Below are positions 12,601 through 27,600 of a DNA stretch of 64,000 nt, in pieces. Position 1 is the stretch's first letter; each line of letters starts with the position of its first letter. The DNA comes from Hippasteria phrygiana (Eukaryota; Echinodermata; Asteroidea; Valvatida; Goniasteridae). The notes below the pieces were generated by a model, which was not told the origin of the DNA, did no database searches, and saw nothing but the letters and a program-made list of their open reading frames with translations. The position numbers and the translations under genes were made by a program. Where the stretch lies: the NCBI GenBank assembly GCA_037893225.1, contig JAZGUH010000766.1, positions 88,295-152,294 of the forward strand. The letters are read 5' to 3'.

Positions 12601-15600
12601 GTGTGACCAGGGTTGGAATCCCACCTAGAGCTGTGAGTTGGATGGGGTTTTCAGGCACTGTTTAATTCTTTGCAGAGTTTCATCCTTCATGTACTTCCAA
12701 TAATGAACTTTTCTTCGTCATCTTCCTATTTTCAGGTTTCCTTTTTCCATTAACCCTAACTCTCTACATCATTTTTCCTGCAAGTAACCTTAATCCTCCA
12801 ACATCCTCCGATTTCAAAGTGTTAAAGCTGCAACTAACCTGAATCCTCCAAAAAAATCTTATGGGAACCATTGCATGAATCCTTCAAATTCCTCTAGGGT
12901 TTTTTGTAAACACCCTAGTAACCCCAATCCTCCGAAATCAACCAGCACCAGATTGGGATTGATGACCTGGATCCTCCGTTTTCCTCCAGAGGCAAAATCG
13001 TCTTATGTCCCCAATCCTGCAAAATCCTCCGATGCTTCAACTTCCGAAGACCCTCAATCCTCAAAATTTGGCAAAGAGGATTTTGGAGGGAAGGTTGGGG
13101 TTAAACCACAAAAGTGTTTAGGAAATAGTGAATAGATATTTAGCAGTTGCGTAAAATTGGGCCACATTTTGTGTTTGTCATATCAAAATTCTTGGCAAAG
13201 TGTTACTGTGATACAAGAAGACAAGACATTGAGTACAAACTGTCGTACTTTCCCAATACGTCCGAGGACAATGCTTTGTGTTTCCTATTGTTCTTTTAAT
13301 ATAACCAACCCCCATAGACTATGCACGTATCCTTACGTTCGAGGACCGATTTCAACAAAAGACTCTACGTTCAAGGACTGAAAGGTTTCTTTGTGTTTCC
13401 TTTCTTCTCTTGTCCTCGGAGATATACAGTGCACGTACAAAGGTCCAGTTTGTAAACTTTTTTCTAACACCAAATTTTATTTTAATTGAGCGACCTTTTT
13501 TAGATACATTTAAAAAAATGTTCTGGCAGTATTTAATTGGTTGCATGCATAGTAGTTTTTATAGGAGGTAATCAGAGGATTTTGAAGGATTGAGGACGCA
13601 TCATAGTCAGAAATATATTGGTGGTTAGAATTATATTAAGAATGTTAATTTCTAAATTATTTATGATTAGTTTGATTTTAACATAAATAATTAAGAAATT
13701 AACATGTTCATCGAAGGATATGGATTCATCATGAAATTGCTCTTTGAAAAGTATCGCAGTTTGTCGCACTGCGCCCCAAGGTTTACCCAAAAATAACAAT
13801 GCACATCAGGAGTGCTGCGGCTTTTTACCTCCAGACAAAGCTTAAAAGTGAATGCCTGTTGAGAAGCTTAGCACTGTACAGGAGGTGTGCATTCACCTTG
13901 ACTTCAGGAGCTTTTTATGGTGTGAATTTGAGTGACGGCAAGGAGTGACTACAGTAGAGTAGCCAGAACCCCTATGGGGAGATCTATCAAAAAATCTAAC
14001 CAGTCACCCAATTAAAACTTCAATAATGCTAATGCCACTGTGATTTAAGTAAAAACATGATGAAGTTGGAGTGGCAAACATTCATGACAATTGGACTCGG
14101 TGATGGCGAAAAATGGAACATATAGTTTATACTGAATCAAAATTATTTCATTTCTTCCTCGTTTACATATTCATACATGTATTCTAGATTGCCTATTTAT
14201 TAGTATTTTGAGGCTCCTGGAAGTCTGTCTGTGCACTAATTTTTTTTTCATAACCAAGAATATATTCTGAGAATAGAACTGGCCAAATTTTCGTGATAAC
14301 AAAGTGCCGAAATCCTCAAAACAAGTAATCTGGCAAGCAAATTGGAACTTTGCACCTTTTCACACAATGTCTCAAAAAATAAAGAAAACAAATAATTACG
14401 GATTAGTTTTGGACACAGAGCTGTGATCGGGGGAAAATATGATTGTTTTCCCTGTCAGCTTGAGGAATAAGTTTTTTCAATACATTTCACTTCACAGGCA
14501 CAATATTTGGGCAGGCCGTTCATGTATATTGTTGACACAGCAGTTGATCAGGAAATATTATAGTCAGGATGCTTTGATAACCTACACGTACGTGTCTGTG
14601 TACAGTGTACAGCGTACAGAGTAAACTATGAAGGTTGTCAAACAAAAGACATTTTAAAGTTGTTGCCAACTTTTCAAATTTTGCACATGCATGTATATTG
14701 CTTCAGGAATGCTGTCGCAAAAACCTTCCCATACTGTATTGAGACTAGCCGGTCCTATTGTTTAGTTTGTTTGGAAGTAACCAGAGATTGAAGTTCATTA
14801 CGAGAATATCACAGGAACTATTTTGAATATTTGATTCACATTTGCATGATAATTTGTTTTTTTGGTTTTTTGGTCTGTTTGCATTTCTTCAGTCCTTTTC
14901 TAATTCCTCTCTTAAAAACCCCCAAAATTCCCAAGTTCTGCCCTTTCCAATAAAAAGTGTAAGTTTTCACTCGGTTTGAATGACAGCTTCTGACATCTAA
15001 AATCAACAAAGCTTTATATGCAGGAAGAAAGCCTCGAATTGAATTGACAGTTGAGTACACTTTCTGGTGGCAATTACTTGCGGCCACTGACTCGGTCCAT
15101 TCTATGAAAATACAAATATAACTAAAATGGTTGTGCATGCGGTTTCTGTGTTAGTGTTTGCTCACAATCAATTCTACTTGAGCAGATCTTTTGAAAGATT
15201 GTGTGCTCTGAAAAGAATTGATATAAAGAACTTGGGGTTGAACTGAATTTTCTTGAATAAAAGTAACCAGAAAACTAGCTTTCTATAATCTAAAGCATTA
15301 GGTTATTATATTTGAAATAAAAAGGCATGATCAGTAGTTGTATGTGACTTTACAGATCAGCAAATAACTTGACAGATCAGTAAACTTGGGTATGTTGGAG
15401 ACAGCTGTGATGCAGGAAAAATATTATAATTTTGAGGCAGAAGTTTTGTCAATACATGTAATTTTCACTAATACCCTCATCATGAAGGGTACCGGTAAAG
15501 TTTATTTTAAAACTCCCGTCTCAAACTGGGGCGATCATTTTTTTGTCTCGACCTTTAATAATCCATAAAGGTTTTTTTGCTTTATGTTGGGACAATCTGC

Positions 15601-18600
15601 TTGTGAAAGAAGTGCAAAAATAGGTGATTTGCCAGTCATTGATGTTTTAACCCTAACCCCCTAGACCCTTTTTGCTAGGAACCATCCTCAATCCTCCAAT
15701 AGGGTTAATAAAGACATCATCACATCACAAAGCAGCAAATATACAGCTAAGCTGAAGCTTATTTGAAATCATGTACATGTATGTCATGATTTATGTCTGA
15801 AAAAATCCCCAATAATACCAACTTTAATATTGAATTTATTCTCTGTTCTCCACTTCCCATTCAATCATTGGTGGTTGAGTGTCATCACCTAATGTTCTAT
15901 CTATCGCACTGTGTAACAGACAGATACAGATTCACTGTTGAGACATTCTACATGTCCAATCACTCCTGGTTTTTGTTGTTGTTTAGTGTCCTATCATGTA
16001 CGTGTAGTAGGTCATTACTTGATCTAATACCAAATACATGCACGTAGCTATCAAATACTTACATGTACCCACTGCAAGTGACATGCTGCATGGGTCATTT
16101 ACACAAGTCACATTTTATCATTCTTTATCAAGGTGGCACCCCCAGCAAGAATCGATTCATGTTATGATTCCAAGTCAAACAATGTCTCATTTTTGAAGGG
16201 TTGTTCCCACCAGATATTGACCTGGATAAAGTACATGTAGTTGATGTGATCTTCCCATTTTTGGATTGTCCCTTTGTAATGCTTGAAGATGACATTCATT
16301 TTAGTTGTTTGTACATATATGTTTCTTCTTCTTTTTTTTTAAGTTTTATTTAGGGAATGGGAGATTTTTGCAAAATTTGTTTTTATAAAGTAAGAATAAT
16401 GTGATAAGTTGCATGCATTCTGCTATAGCCCTCTATTCATTTGATTTATTACATGCAATATTTGAACATGAAACATCTAAAAGAAGAAAAAGCATAGATC
16501 ATAATTAACACAATCTGAAAAAACATCTACAGGCAATATTAACAGTTATTATACATGTAAGCACTTGTGACTATATTTAGGAAAATGTCTATTTGTCTTC
16601 AGCGTTATCCTCTTTGCCAATTGAAGATCCATAAAAAATGCCCCAGTGTCATGTTTTCATGAACAGAAATTAGGCAAAACTGTCATCCTCATTTGAAAGA
16701 AGTTTCTGACCTACACAGTACAGTGATAAATGAGAACCCTTGGTCAAGTTGTGACCTTTAACTAATGCATGGTGTACATGTGTGGAAGGATGTATGCATA
16801 ATACATACATGTATTTTTGTATCGCTATAGACTAATCCGGCGACCAAAATTAGAAACATTTACTGCGGTGGCGAGGCGCTCGCGTGCGTGTTAGACGCAC
16901 GCGCTCGACGCAGCTTCGACCAACAGGGTGTTTACAACTTACCAAAATGCGCACGCGACTCAAATTAAAGAACGCGGGCAGCCTGCACGCGAGCGCGGCA
17001 CCACTGTAAAAATGGCGTCGGCGAAGTCCTGTATACACGTGAGGACATTCCTTTGTTTCCCTTTGATATAACCCATCCCCATAGACTAAGCACTAGTTTG
17101 CCTGTCCTCACATTTTCCCGAACAAAGAAAAAAAAATGTGAGGACAGTTTTGTTCCCTTTGTTATACCCTCTTTTCTGTCCTCACTTTTAATGGGATACC
17201 ATGACATACATACATGTATACATGTAGATTGAAGAAGATGTTTCTGGCACAAGTTATCTGTGTCCGGGAGGCTGTGACATTTGTGGACATATCACAAATG
17301 CCAGGATAAGAAGTAAGGAATGTGCATTTATTCCCCAGATGGTCATTGGCCAAGCTCTAGCCAGTTGTGCCTGCATGTGGGTCAGGTTACATCACTAAAT
17401 CATATTTTATGGTATTTGGAAAACTTGTTTGCATACAGGTCAGACTTGCTCTAAAAGCTGTTTGGTATAAAAAACAAAATACATTTACATACTGTATGTT
17501 ATAGTTAACCCTAATGTCCTCGGCATTCACTTGGGGTACAGTACACTATACTACAAAATACTACTCAATTCTCATAGGCCAGTGTAGTAATAATACTGCA
17601 TACAGTTTACTCATGGAGGTTCTTCCTCCATGGTTTACTCAAGTAGTATTTTGTAGTATTCAGTGAGGTTAGGGTTAACCTGTTCTCTCAGACTTGGAAA
17701 ATTTTTAAATTCTGTTATTTGTGAGATCTAGGTTCTTGCAGCATTTCCAAAATTCATGCTGTACAAATAATGTTGACATCTGATGTAAATGTTATTGTAA
17801 AACAGACCAGTTAAATAAAGAGGTTGTTTTGTTATAAAGTGTTATAATCAGAAACATTCCTAGATAAAACAACCATTGAATATACAGGTGATACTGACAG
17901 TATACATGAACATATCAGTATAATTCATTTCATTAGAGATCCAAACTTTAATGATGACTATTAAATGGATCAAGTTTTTTACAACCATGTTAGTCAGCTA
18001 GATACAGATAATAAAGGTAGCACTTTAAAGACTAACTAAAGTTAAAAATATGGCATACTCAGAGATGCCAACCAGTACTGATTTTCCATATTTTGTTTGG
18101 AAATTCACTCAAAATACTGAAGTTTGAATTTTTGTTTATAAATACAGATTTTGTAAAATCCGACCCTAATGTTTTGTCAAGGGATATCAGTGCGACCAAA
18201 TAACCTTAGACAACAAACTTTTCGCTAAATGCAAAAATGCAACGATGGCCTACAAGTGGTGCAACAAGCAAAAGCAGAAGAAATAACCCGTTTCCTATTT
18301 TTTGATGAGATCCATGTAAGTATGTTGAATTTCATTCTAAGAAATATTGCCGTTTTAGTGGTGCAGACTATGCTACGAGAACAAAAATAATCTGATTTTC
18401 AGGTAAAGTTTGAATTTTATGAAAAATACAGATTTTCTGAGCAAACTACTGATCTTTTGCTTTATACTGAATACTAAAATGAATTTGAAAAGGTTGGCAG
18501 CTCTGCATACTGAGCTATGAATGATCATCAGATCAGATGCAGTGCAGAGACAAACCAAAGTCAGAGTTAATACTGTCTGGGAGAAGAGCGTATAACAAAG

Positions 18601-21600
18601 GATGGTGGTGACTCAGAGTTAATCCCAGACAGTATATTAACCCCTTGAGTATGGTTATTATCAGGAGGCGCTGGGATGCCGGGGCGGCCTGTGCAGCCAA
18701 ACGAAATGGACACAATGTGCTTGTGCAGTCAAGCGTAACATACACAATAATCCAACAATGGATTGAAACTGCACAAATAGTGGCTGGTACCACTGTTTTT
18801 TTGCACCATTTGGCATCATCCGTACGCAAGGGGTTAACTCTGACTTAAGCCGTGTTTCCATTGGACTTATTTTTTGTCAATCTACCGCAACTTTTCTGTA
18901 GATGGGGACATGCGGTAAACCAACGTCCCTGTCAACTTAACGCGACCTTGATGTAAATTTGTAAAACAACCAGATCACGGAAAGTCATCAGGGACGATAA
19001 TAAGTGCAATGGAAACAGCCCCTCAATGTAGAACTACCGCAACCACGTGGAAAACCACTGTGTAAACAATGCAACTTCCTGTATTACGCCAACTACATAG
19101 CGATTATCGCTAGCGTGTGCGCGAAAATGGTGGTGTGGTTGCCTGTCTCTGTGTATAGTACACCCACATGTAATTACATGCAGTTGCACTCGCGCTTTGC
19201 AGCTGAGCAAACGGACAGACGACCCTGTACATGTACGTGCATACAACAACTACGTTTTTTTAGTCCATTCGCAACTCGAAACATGGTAGATTTGAGCAAT
19301 TTTAGGGCTTGAAAAATTACGCTAGGTTACCACGTCTATCCCATTTAGGTCAAAGGTGATTGTGCACACTGCCCACAACGTGTGACATTCTGTCAGCCTC
19401 ACAAGGCAAATAAACATTCTGTCATGGTTATAAAAGTCCAAATGGGAACGCATGGTAGAAGGCATGTCATGGTAAGCTTTCGCGAGGTCGCGGAAGAAAA
19501 AGTCTAATGAAAACATGGCTTTAGGTTGTCTCTCTTCACTGCAATCTGATGAAAAAGCTGTAGCTACGAAAGCTTATGCCACCTTTAATATTTATATATT
19601 TGCAATATTTATAACAGTTGCTTAACAATTATGCATTAATCCCATATGCTTTTATTTAAATTTGTATTGTATTGTAGTGTATTGTGTTTATAATGTATTG
19701 TACTTGTACATGTGTGCAGTCATTTGTATTGTATGCAGGGCCCCAATGGAAACCCTGGGTAAAGAAAATGTAATAATACAATTTATCTGTATTAAATGGA
19801 TGACAGTACAGTATAATTGTCCATCCATGTATGATTGGCATTCCGCCAGTACTGGGGTGGAGTGCTTGTCGGAAGCTTTGACCCAATTGTCGAGTCTCAG
19901 GACCACACCCATGATACTTTCTACCAAGCCGTAAACACAGGACCAATATCGCATGGAATGTGGATGTCAGAGTTGGCGACTTGAGTCACAATATTTGTGA
20001 TTTGCTGCTTGACTCAAAGTGGATTGAATTAACTTGAAACTTGACTTGCAACTTGTTCTCAACTTGACTAGGAACCTGAACTGCAATACTTATTTGCAAG
20101 AGGGGTCTTAAGTGTTTAACATTTTTGGCAAAATAGTGCATTGGCAGAATAGGTGATGATGCCGATCCTCAAATTTCAAACTGTAGTGCTATACGGACTT
20201 CATGTATGTATGAACAGATCCTTGATTCGGTACAGCGGCAAACAAATCAGCTTGGCCATGGCCCGGCTGATCTGTTCACCTCATTTTAAAAAAATAAAAA
20301 ATTGTTGGTTTTATTCACTCAGATTTAAACAACTTCAATGAGTGGACAATGAAAATTTAACCTATCTTTCAAGTATATTGACATCAATTTTTTTTTCTTG
20401 ACAGCTCATGAATGTTTTGAGATTGGTCGCATAGCATACAATGCCAATGATTACTTCCATTCGAAGCTATGGATGGTGGAGACTTTGGATAGAGTCACCC
20501 GTAAGGAGAATCCCGACATGACTGTGGAAAAGGCCGAAATTCTGGATTATCTCTCATTTATACTATATATGGTAAGTGTGTGTTTATCAATCATATTTAT
20601 GTGCAAAAAAATGTTTTATTTTTCTTTTGGCCATTTTTTAGTATTTTAAAAATGTTTTGTGTTTTATGCATTAGGCTGGCAAGTGTCACATGACCTGATA
20701 AAAATTGTCAATTAATAATTCTCACTAAAGAAAAAAATTCAACAATTTAATACAGTGAAATAAACTGACCTTTATTCAAATTCATGCATTATTTATTTTT
20801 ATTTTTACTTATCAATGTGGGTATTTTCTTCATAGCATATTTTGCACATTCATAGCATGCAATTTCATTTTTTATAAATGAATTTCATGTTTTTTTAAAT
20901 TAATATAACAATAATGTGAACAATTTTGTTTCCATTGCATATACGTGTAATCTGCGTCTATCCATTTTGTAACTTTGTAGCAAGGAGATATGGACCAGGC
21001 TCTAGATTATACACAACAGCTGTTAGCAATTGGTGAGTAGTACAACTTCAAACTTGAAATTGGTGTGAAATGTTGACAACATAAGTCGTTAGTTGATAAG
21101 ATGAATAAAAACGAATTTTGGGGGTGGAGGCTCTTTTTCTATTTAGAATGTTAAATCCTACATGTAGTACATAAGGGTCATTTTATATTGTCTGAAAGCG
21201 GTATCAATTGTGGTAACTAAGGATGGGACTTTACGTTTAATTTATAAACGTTTAGCAAAACTTTCCCGTAGCGTTTAAACGTTTAAACATTTAATAGTCA
21301 ACAATTGCAAAAAGGCTGCTGCCCGTCCCAGTATTTGTGTAGGACGTAAGAGAGGTGCCGTCCGCGTTGAGCATTGATCGTGGCCCAGCGGCGTATTGAA
21401 AACATCAAACAAAAACAATTGCATACACTGTGTAGTACTAAAGGCGTTTGTATTTCTTTGTAAATTAAATAAATTTACAAAGATCCTAGATTGTTTGTAA
21501 ATAGAACTGAAATGTAGATTGCGTAAATACAAGGTCCAATTTTAAAAATTTGAGTTCCGTTTAAACGTTTGTGAAAATTTCTAAACGGATTTGAATTATT

Positions 21601-24600
21601 TTTGGTTTAAACGTTTCAACTTGTAAACGTCCCATCCTTAGTGGTCACGCATTTTTTTTTTTCAGGCAAAACTTATTCTATACTCTAGGTTCCCAACGGG
21701 TCATGGAAAATCCTGGAAAATCCTGGGAAAAAAGTCCTGAAAAGTCACAGAAAAGTCATAGAAAATTGGAAACAAATAAAAAAGTCAAGGAAATCAAGAT
21801 CATGCAAGGGTTATTTTTGATGGGCCGCTTTTCAAAAGCTAACAAATGGTTTGCCCAACATCAGCGGTTCATCAGTGTCATAATACCAAACAACTTTTCT
21901 CTGTAAAATGGCGTTAAATGTCATGGAAATTGTCATATTTTATTAGTCTTGGAAAGTCCTAGAAAGTCGTGGAAATTGATTTCTGTGGGAACCCTGTATA
22001 CTGCTGTCATGATAAACTTTGAATGTGCTGTGTTTTTTCTCTAGACCCAGAGCACGAGCGAGGAAACAGCAACAAGCGCTACTTTGAGTATCATGTGTCC
22101 AAGAAGCGACAACCAAGAGGGGAGTTTGAGGAGGATGAGGATGATGAAGAAGGCTGGGTAGAGGTTGATGAGACCAAGAAGAAGCCGGAGGAATTGAAGC
22201 CAAATAGTTCCCCTGAGAGGCAGGCATATGAAGCCCTATGCCGTGCAGATCCCGGCTCTGTCAAGGTCAGATATAAATTTATAAATTTTCATTATGTGGT
22301 TTTAAAGCTTTCTTTCCGTGTAATCGTTATGATTGCCGTCAGCATTGTGAAAAGGCCTCAATATTCAAAATAACTATTAGGTTTGAAAGCCTTTGTTCTA
22401 TGTAGTCATTTTGATCGCAGACGGCATCGCCAAAGAGTCCCTGATTGTGACTGGCGGAAACAGGTAGATGGTTAGCAAAGGTAGACCAAGTTCAACTTGG
22501 CCGACTGTCTGTGTTGAGCAGTAAGAACAGCCTGCATAAATACATAGGCTGGCATGTTGTGCTGTCAACAGTGTCCCATTGCTTGAGTACCACAAATTTG
22601 GTCTGTTTGTCCTTTAGCACATACAACAGTTCACAACATAGCCCTCCATAATTGAAATCTATTGAAGTGAAGTTTCATTTCAGCTGGCAGAAAAGCTAGT
22701 AAAAAAAAAAAAATGTTATTAAAAAAATTAGATGGTTTTGAGGCCATTTTGTTTTCTCTTTTTAGTCCAATGATATCATGAACTCTGTCATTCATTGCAA
22801 TTATATGGAAAGCCAGTTCTAGATTGGCTTAGGTAGGTGTATGTGCATGTCATGATCTCATTGCTGGGAAAAAGGACATGTCAGTGATGTTTCTGTCATG
22901 CACACTAACTGGAGTGCATTTTTGCTGTAAAATACTGAACAACGGCTTAAACACACAATGTCCAGGCAAGTATCTGTTTTGTGTACATTCCGCCGGCAGC
23001 TGTGTACAATGTGTGCTGTTCAGGACAGAGGAATACTGTCACTTAATTAATAACACTCACAAAAAAGGAAAGTGTCTACTCCTGGCTGTCATTGCGAGGT
23101 CACACAGTACAATACAGTGAAGGTTTGTGCAAGAGAGTGGAATTGAGTCTCTTTTGTGTTGGTTCTGAGAACTGATAACTCGACGTTTCGAACAGTATGC
23201 TCTGTTTGTCGTCAGGAAATGCAGGGTTTACCAGTTCTTCTTAGGACCAACAAACCCTCACCAAAGAGACTGATTTCCACATGGTGTTATTGCAAACCTT
23301 CACTGGATTGTATACCCCCGCCTGGAATCCTTCAGAAGATACCTTGCCACGAAGTACCCTGAACAGATTATTAGGAAAACTTTGTGACGTAGTGTTCTCT
23401 GCAAGTAGCGTAAGATGTGCACATCTGTAAATGCATTTCATAATTATCTTGTATTATACAACACCTGAATAAATCCCAGCCATCCGATTGGTGGATCAAC
23501 GATCACGTGCATTGAATTATTTGTCCCATCGCACGACGCGAACCCGCACCGCCAAAAAAAGTTATATCACATGGTTCTATCTAACGGTATACGCGTTTGA
23601 TAGAACTTCCCCGCCGCCACAACACGGCTGTCATTGGACTGGTTCCCGGTCCCTCCGTTGTCCTTCGGACTTCAAATGTATATTATATACGACGAAATAT
23701 TGGAACTCGTAGGCGATGCTGACGCTGCTAACACAAAGAGACAAATCAAATATGCAGTCAAACGATTAGAGGAATTTGCAAGACAGGAACAACAATTAGA
23801 GCTTTAACTGATTCGGAACTGGACCACTTTTTGTCGCGGTTTTATGCGGGACTGAGAAGGTAAACGGCACGTTGTACACCAATAAATCCATGCATGCAAT
23901 CTGTCGGATTTATTCAGGCGTTGTATAAAACAAATAATGAATGTTTCACATTTGTGCAATGGTAAGAATATTTTCATTCGGTGACAGATGGAATGTCCCA
24001 TTCCACTCGGCTTCGCCTCGTGGAATGGAACATTCAATCTGTCACCTTATGAAATTATTCTTACCATCGCACTTATAAACATTCATTATTTGTATAATAT
24101 ACAAATGGCTTGACGGTGGATAGTCAGCCTTAGAACTCTCCGAGGTATTAGAGGTTGACTAGTTAACTAAGTAAACTAGTTATATGTACCTTGGCGGTAG
24201 GGTTAATAGAAAGGGATATTAACGACAAGTCATGTTGAATTTTTTACCGTAAAAACCGTGCGAATATTGGGTTCACTGTGTGTAACTTGACTGGAATTGT
24301 TTGTGCATTTTGACAGGCCCCAAAGAATCGGCGCATCCTGAAGTGTCGTTACATGCACTACAATAACCCACGTCTGTATATCCAACCAGCCAAGGAGGAG
24401 GTCATCTTTGACCATCCTAGACTGATCATCTTCCATGATATCCTACATGACTATGAGATTGCCAAGGTCAAATCTCTGGCTGCCCCAAGGGTGAGTACCA
24501 GTTACTTGTAGCAGCAGGTTGGTATTAGTTTCCCCTCCCCACTTTATGCCTTCCGTGTACTCGCTGTCATTCCTTCCATAAAAATGGATCATCATTTCTT

Positions 24601-27600
24601 GACTCTACTTGTAAGATTCTTGGGCTTTTCATTACATTAGTGAAGCAACCCCACAAATTGAGTCCCTAGAACACAAAACCCCCAGTACACATGTAGGAAC
24701 TGTCAAGGTTTTTCGTCCTCATAATGTATTCATGAGGATGTATTCATGAGGATGTATTCATGAGGATGTCGAATGTTAGGATATTTAAAAATGAAGAGTG
24801 AACTCTTTCGAATGCATGTGACAAAACTAGTCGGTGAAAAAAAATTCCCTGAAGATTTACTTGTGACACACACAAACTTCTTTATTGACATTTTCAATCC
24901 ATGTAATGATCCACAGCTAAACAGAGCCACAATTCAGAATCCTGTGACAGGGAAGCTAGAGTATGCCGACTATCGCATCAGTAAGAGTGCCTGGTTGAAA
25001 GAAGACTTGGACCCCATGGTCGCAGTCATCAGACGAAGGGTATCAGACTACTCAGGATTGACACTAGAAACTGCAGAAGAATTACAGGTAGGTCAGGATA
25101 CAAGACCAGACGATTTGTGGTTGGATGTTTGAAAGATTAGGGACAAGTTTCAACTTCTGTTATAGTTAGCACAACTTGTCTGCTAAGCATTAAGCAGCGG
25201 CATTAAATTGACCACGGGATACAAGCATAGCTGCCAACTATTACAAATTTTTCGTAAATATTACGAATTTAACTATGAATTACGAAAATGCGAATTGTCT
25301 ATTAAAAATTACGAATTTCAACTTTTCCGCATTATAAAAATAAAAAAAACCTGTTTATAATGTAACGATTCTCTTTCAGCATTGAAAAGTCGAATAAATT
25401 TTCCGTATTCAAGTTTAGGTAAATAGTAGTCGATATCGGACAATTTAAATATACTGCATTATAGCCATCAGTGACTCTGGAAAAATATTGCCAACATCGA
25501 TTTGTTCAGTATCGATACTGTGTGTCAGGGTACCAGTGTCAAATGTAGAAGTATGGAAAAAGGTGTGGGAGCCAGTGACAAAACGCACGTGAGGTATAGG
25601 CCTGCATGTATTTTTAAGATGGCTTCCTGCAGTCCTGAACTGTCAACATTTTACGAACTTTCTGAGATTGCATTGTGAAACAAGACTGTCGAAGGGAATA
25701 GATGAAAGGACATTTTTACAGTAGATAAGCCGGTGAGAATTTCGCTGTTTTGCGGGAAGAAAAATAGCACTTGATGAACGGCATGAACGTGATGAAAATG
25801 CGGGAAAACATGTGCATGAACACAGCACATCGTGAGTTTAATGTTATCCTAGGCATACATCGCGATTTACATAATTTTTTGAGATTTCATCGTTTCTCAT
25901 GGCTTCCAAAGGTAGACAGAAAGGACAATTTTCTAGTAAGAAATACAGTGATGAATTTGACAGCTAGTTTTTAAAGGGAGACAAATCAGCTACCTACAAA
26001 GCACTGACATGACTGAGAGATGACAGCACCAAGGATCTATATGTATGTTTGTTTTTTTGTATGATACTTTACTCAGTGGGGCCAAACCAAAGAAAAACAT
26101 TGAAATTACATACAAATTATGTACATGTACATGTCAAAGGCTGTTCCGTGCTACGCTGCTACGCGATGTGCCGCGCCACGATATTTTGTTACTAATTGGA
26201 ATTTTCAAATGTTGGCAGCTATGTACAAGGTTTCTGAGAAATATGTGGTCAGATGTTTTGTGAAGTTGACTTGCAGTGTGGTTCAATACATTCTTGTAAG
26301 TATATTTTGAGTCTATGGTAAAGTCCGAAGTCCTCCGTGATACGGAAAACGGACGGAATTTCACGGAAAATGAGGACAACACGGAATTCTATATAAACTG
26401 CCAAAAAATGCATGAAAACTTAAAAAGGAACCTAATAAACCGTTATTGTGATTTTTCGTAGTGTTGTATTCATTCCTTTCTTACCAAATATGCACATCGT
26501 ACCGGTACTGAAGCAATTGCTGGCCGTACGCACGTACGTACATGTACGTGCTGCGACATCACTGGTAACACGGCAGTACTGCAGGGATTCGTATGTCATT
26601 GGGAACCAGCTGAGTTCGTGTCAAATGCAAATTGAAGTCTTGGTTCCAAGATGCCTTTTGCAGTGCGATTCAACATGCGACAAGCACGCTGCATGCAGCG
26701 CGTGGTATAAAGAAGGTAAATACGCCGCGCTAGGAATGACCGCAAAGAACGTCTTGAAACCTAGACTACCACACCGCCTGCATTCACAACTGCTACACGA
26801 CGACCTGCTGGGCTCTCACCGCGCGCGCAGTGGTACCGGATTGGTGCACAGACAAGATGTCCTTCATGAATTATGCATCACAGAACAACATCGCATCCAT
26901 TGTATGCATGTACATTGTATGCGCGCCCCGCGGCGCGGCCAGCATGCAGGCTATACGCTACCACGTGTGTGCGTTGACAGAGCGAAACTTCAACTTGTGT
27001 GTGATCGCGGTGTCAGTTTTTTTCGGATTTAATGGCGATATTGAAGGGCGCTTTAACTAAGTTGCAGTGCACATCAACATGCAACCGAAAGCCTGAAGTG
27101 AAAGGTATGTTAAAAGAAACCCGAAGAAAACGGAATTTTCAATTTTAAGAAAACGGAATTTTGATTTTAGAAAACGGGAAACTTGGGACTTTAGTCTATG
27201 GGCCTGTTTGTTTCACACACATCCAGATCTCCATCAGTGATCCATTCGTTGGTTCACGCAGCAAATTCCGCTTAATGGATGGAGCGAACCAGCGGTTGGA
27301 TTACTGATCGGGATCCGGATCTGTGTGAAACAAACCGGCCCTTTACGGACAGTGATGCTTGTTTGAGCAGACACGAGTTTGCCAGGTTGTAACTTTTGTT
27401 GAAAGGGTTATTCTATTTATGGTTGTAATGATGTGACTTTCCATTGTAGCTGATAATCTTGTGATATTTTACTTTATTTCACAGGTTGTTAATTATGGTA
27501 TTGGCGGTCACTATGAGCCACACTTTGACTTTGCCAGAGTGAGTACTTGAATGCCTATTTGTTCTGTTTGCTTGTCTGAATAACAGCATGCTTGAACTAG

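Noticed and set aside
12750..13104. Internal telomere array
   Set aside because: TTAACCCTAAC appears only once at each end as an inverted pair, not as an array.
26448..27032. 194-codon forward open frame as a host gene
   Set aside because: It lies wholly inside a transposon bounded by an exact 8-bp duplication and shows no known domain.
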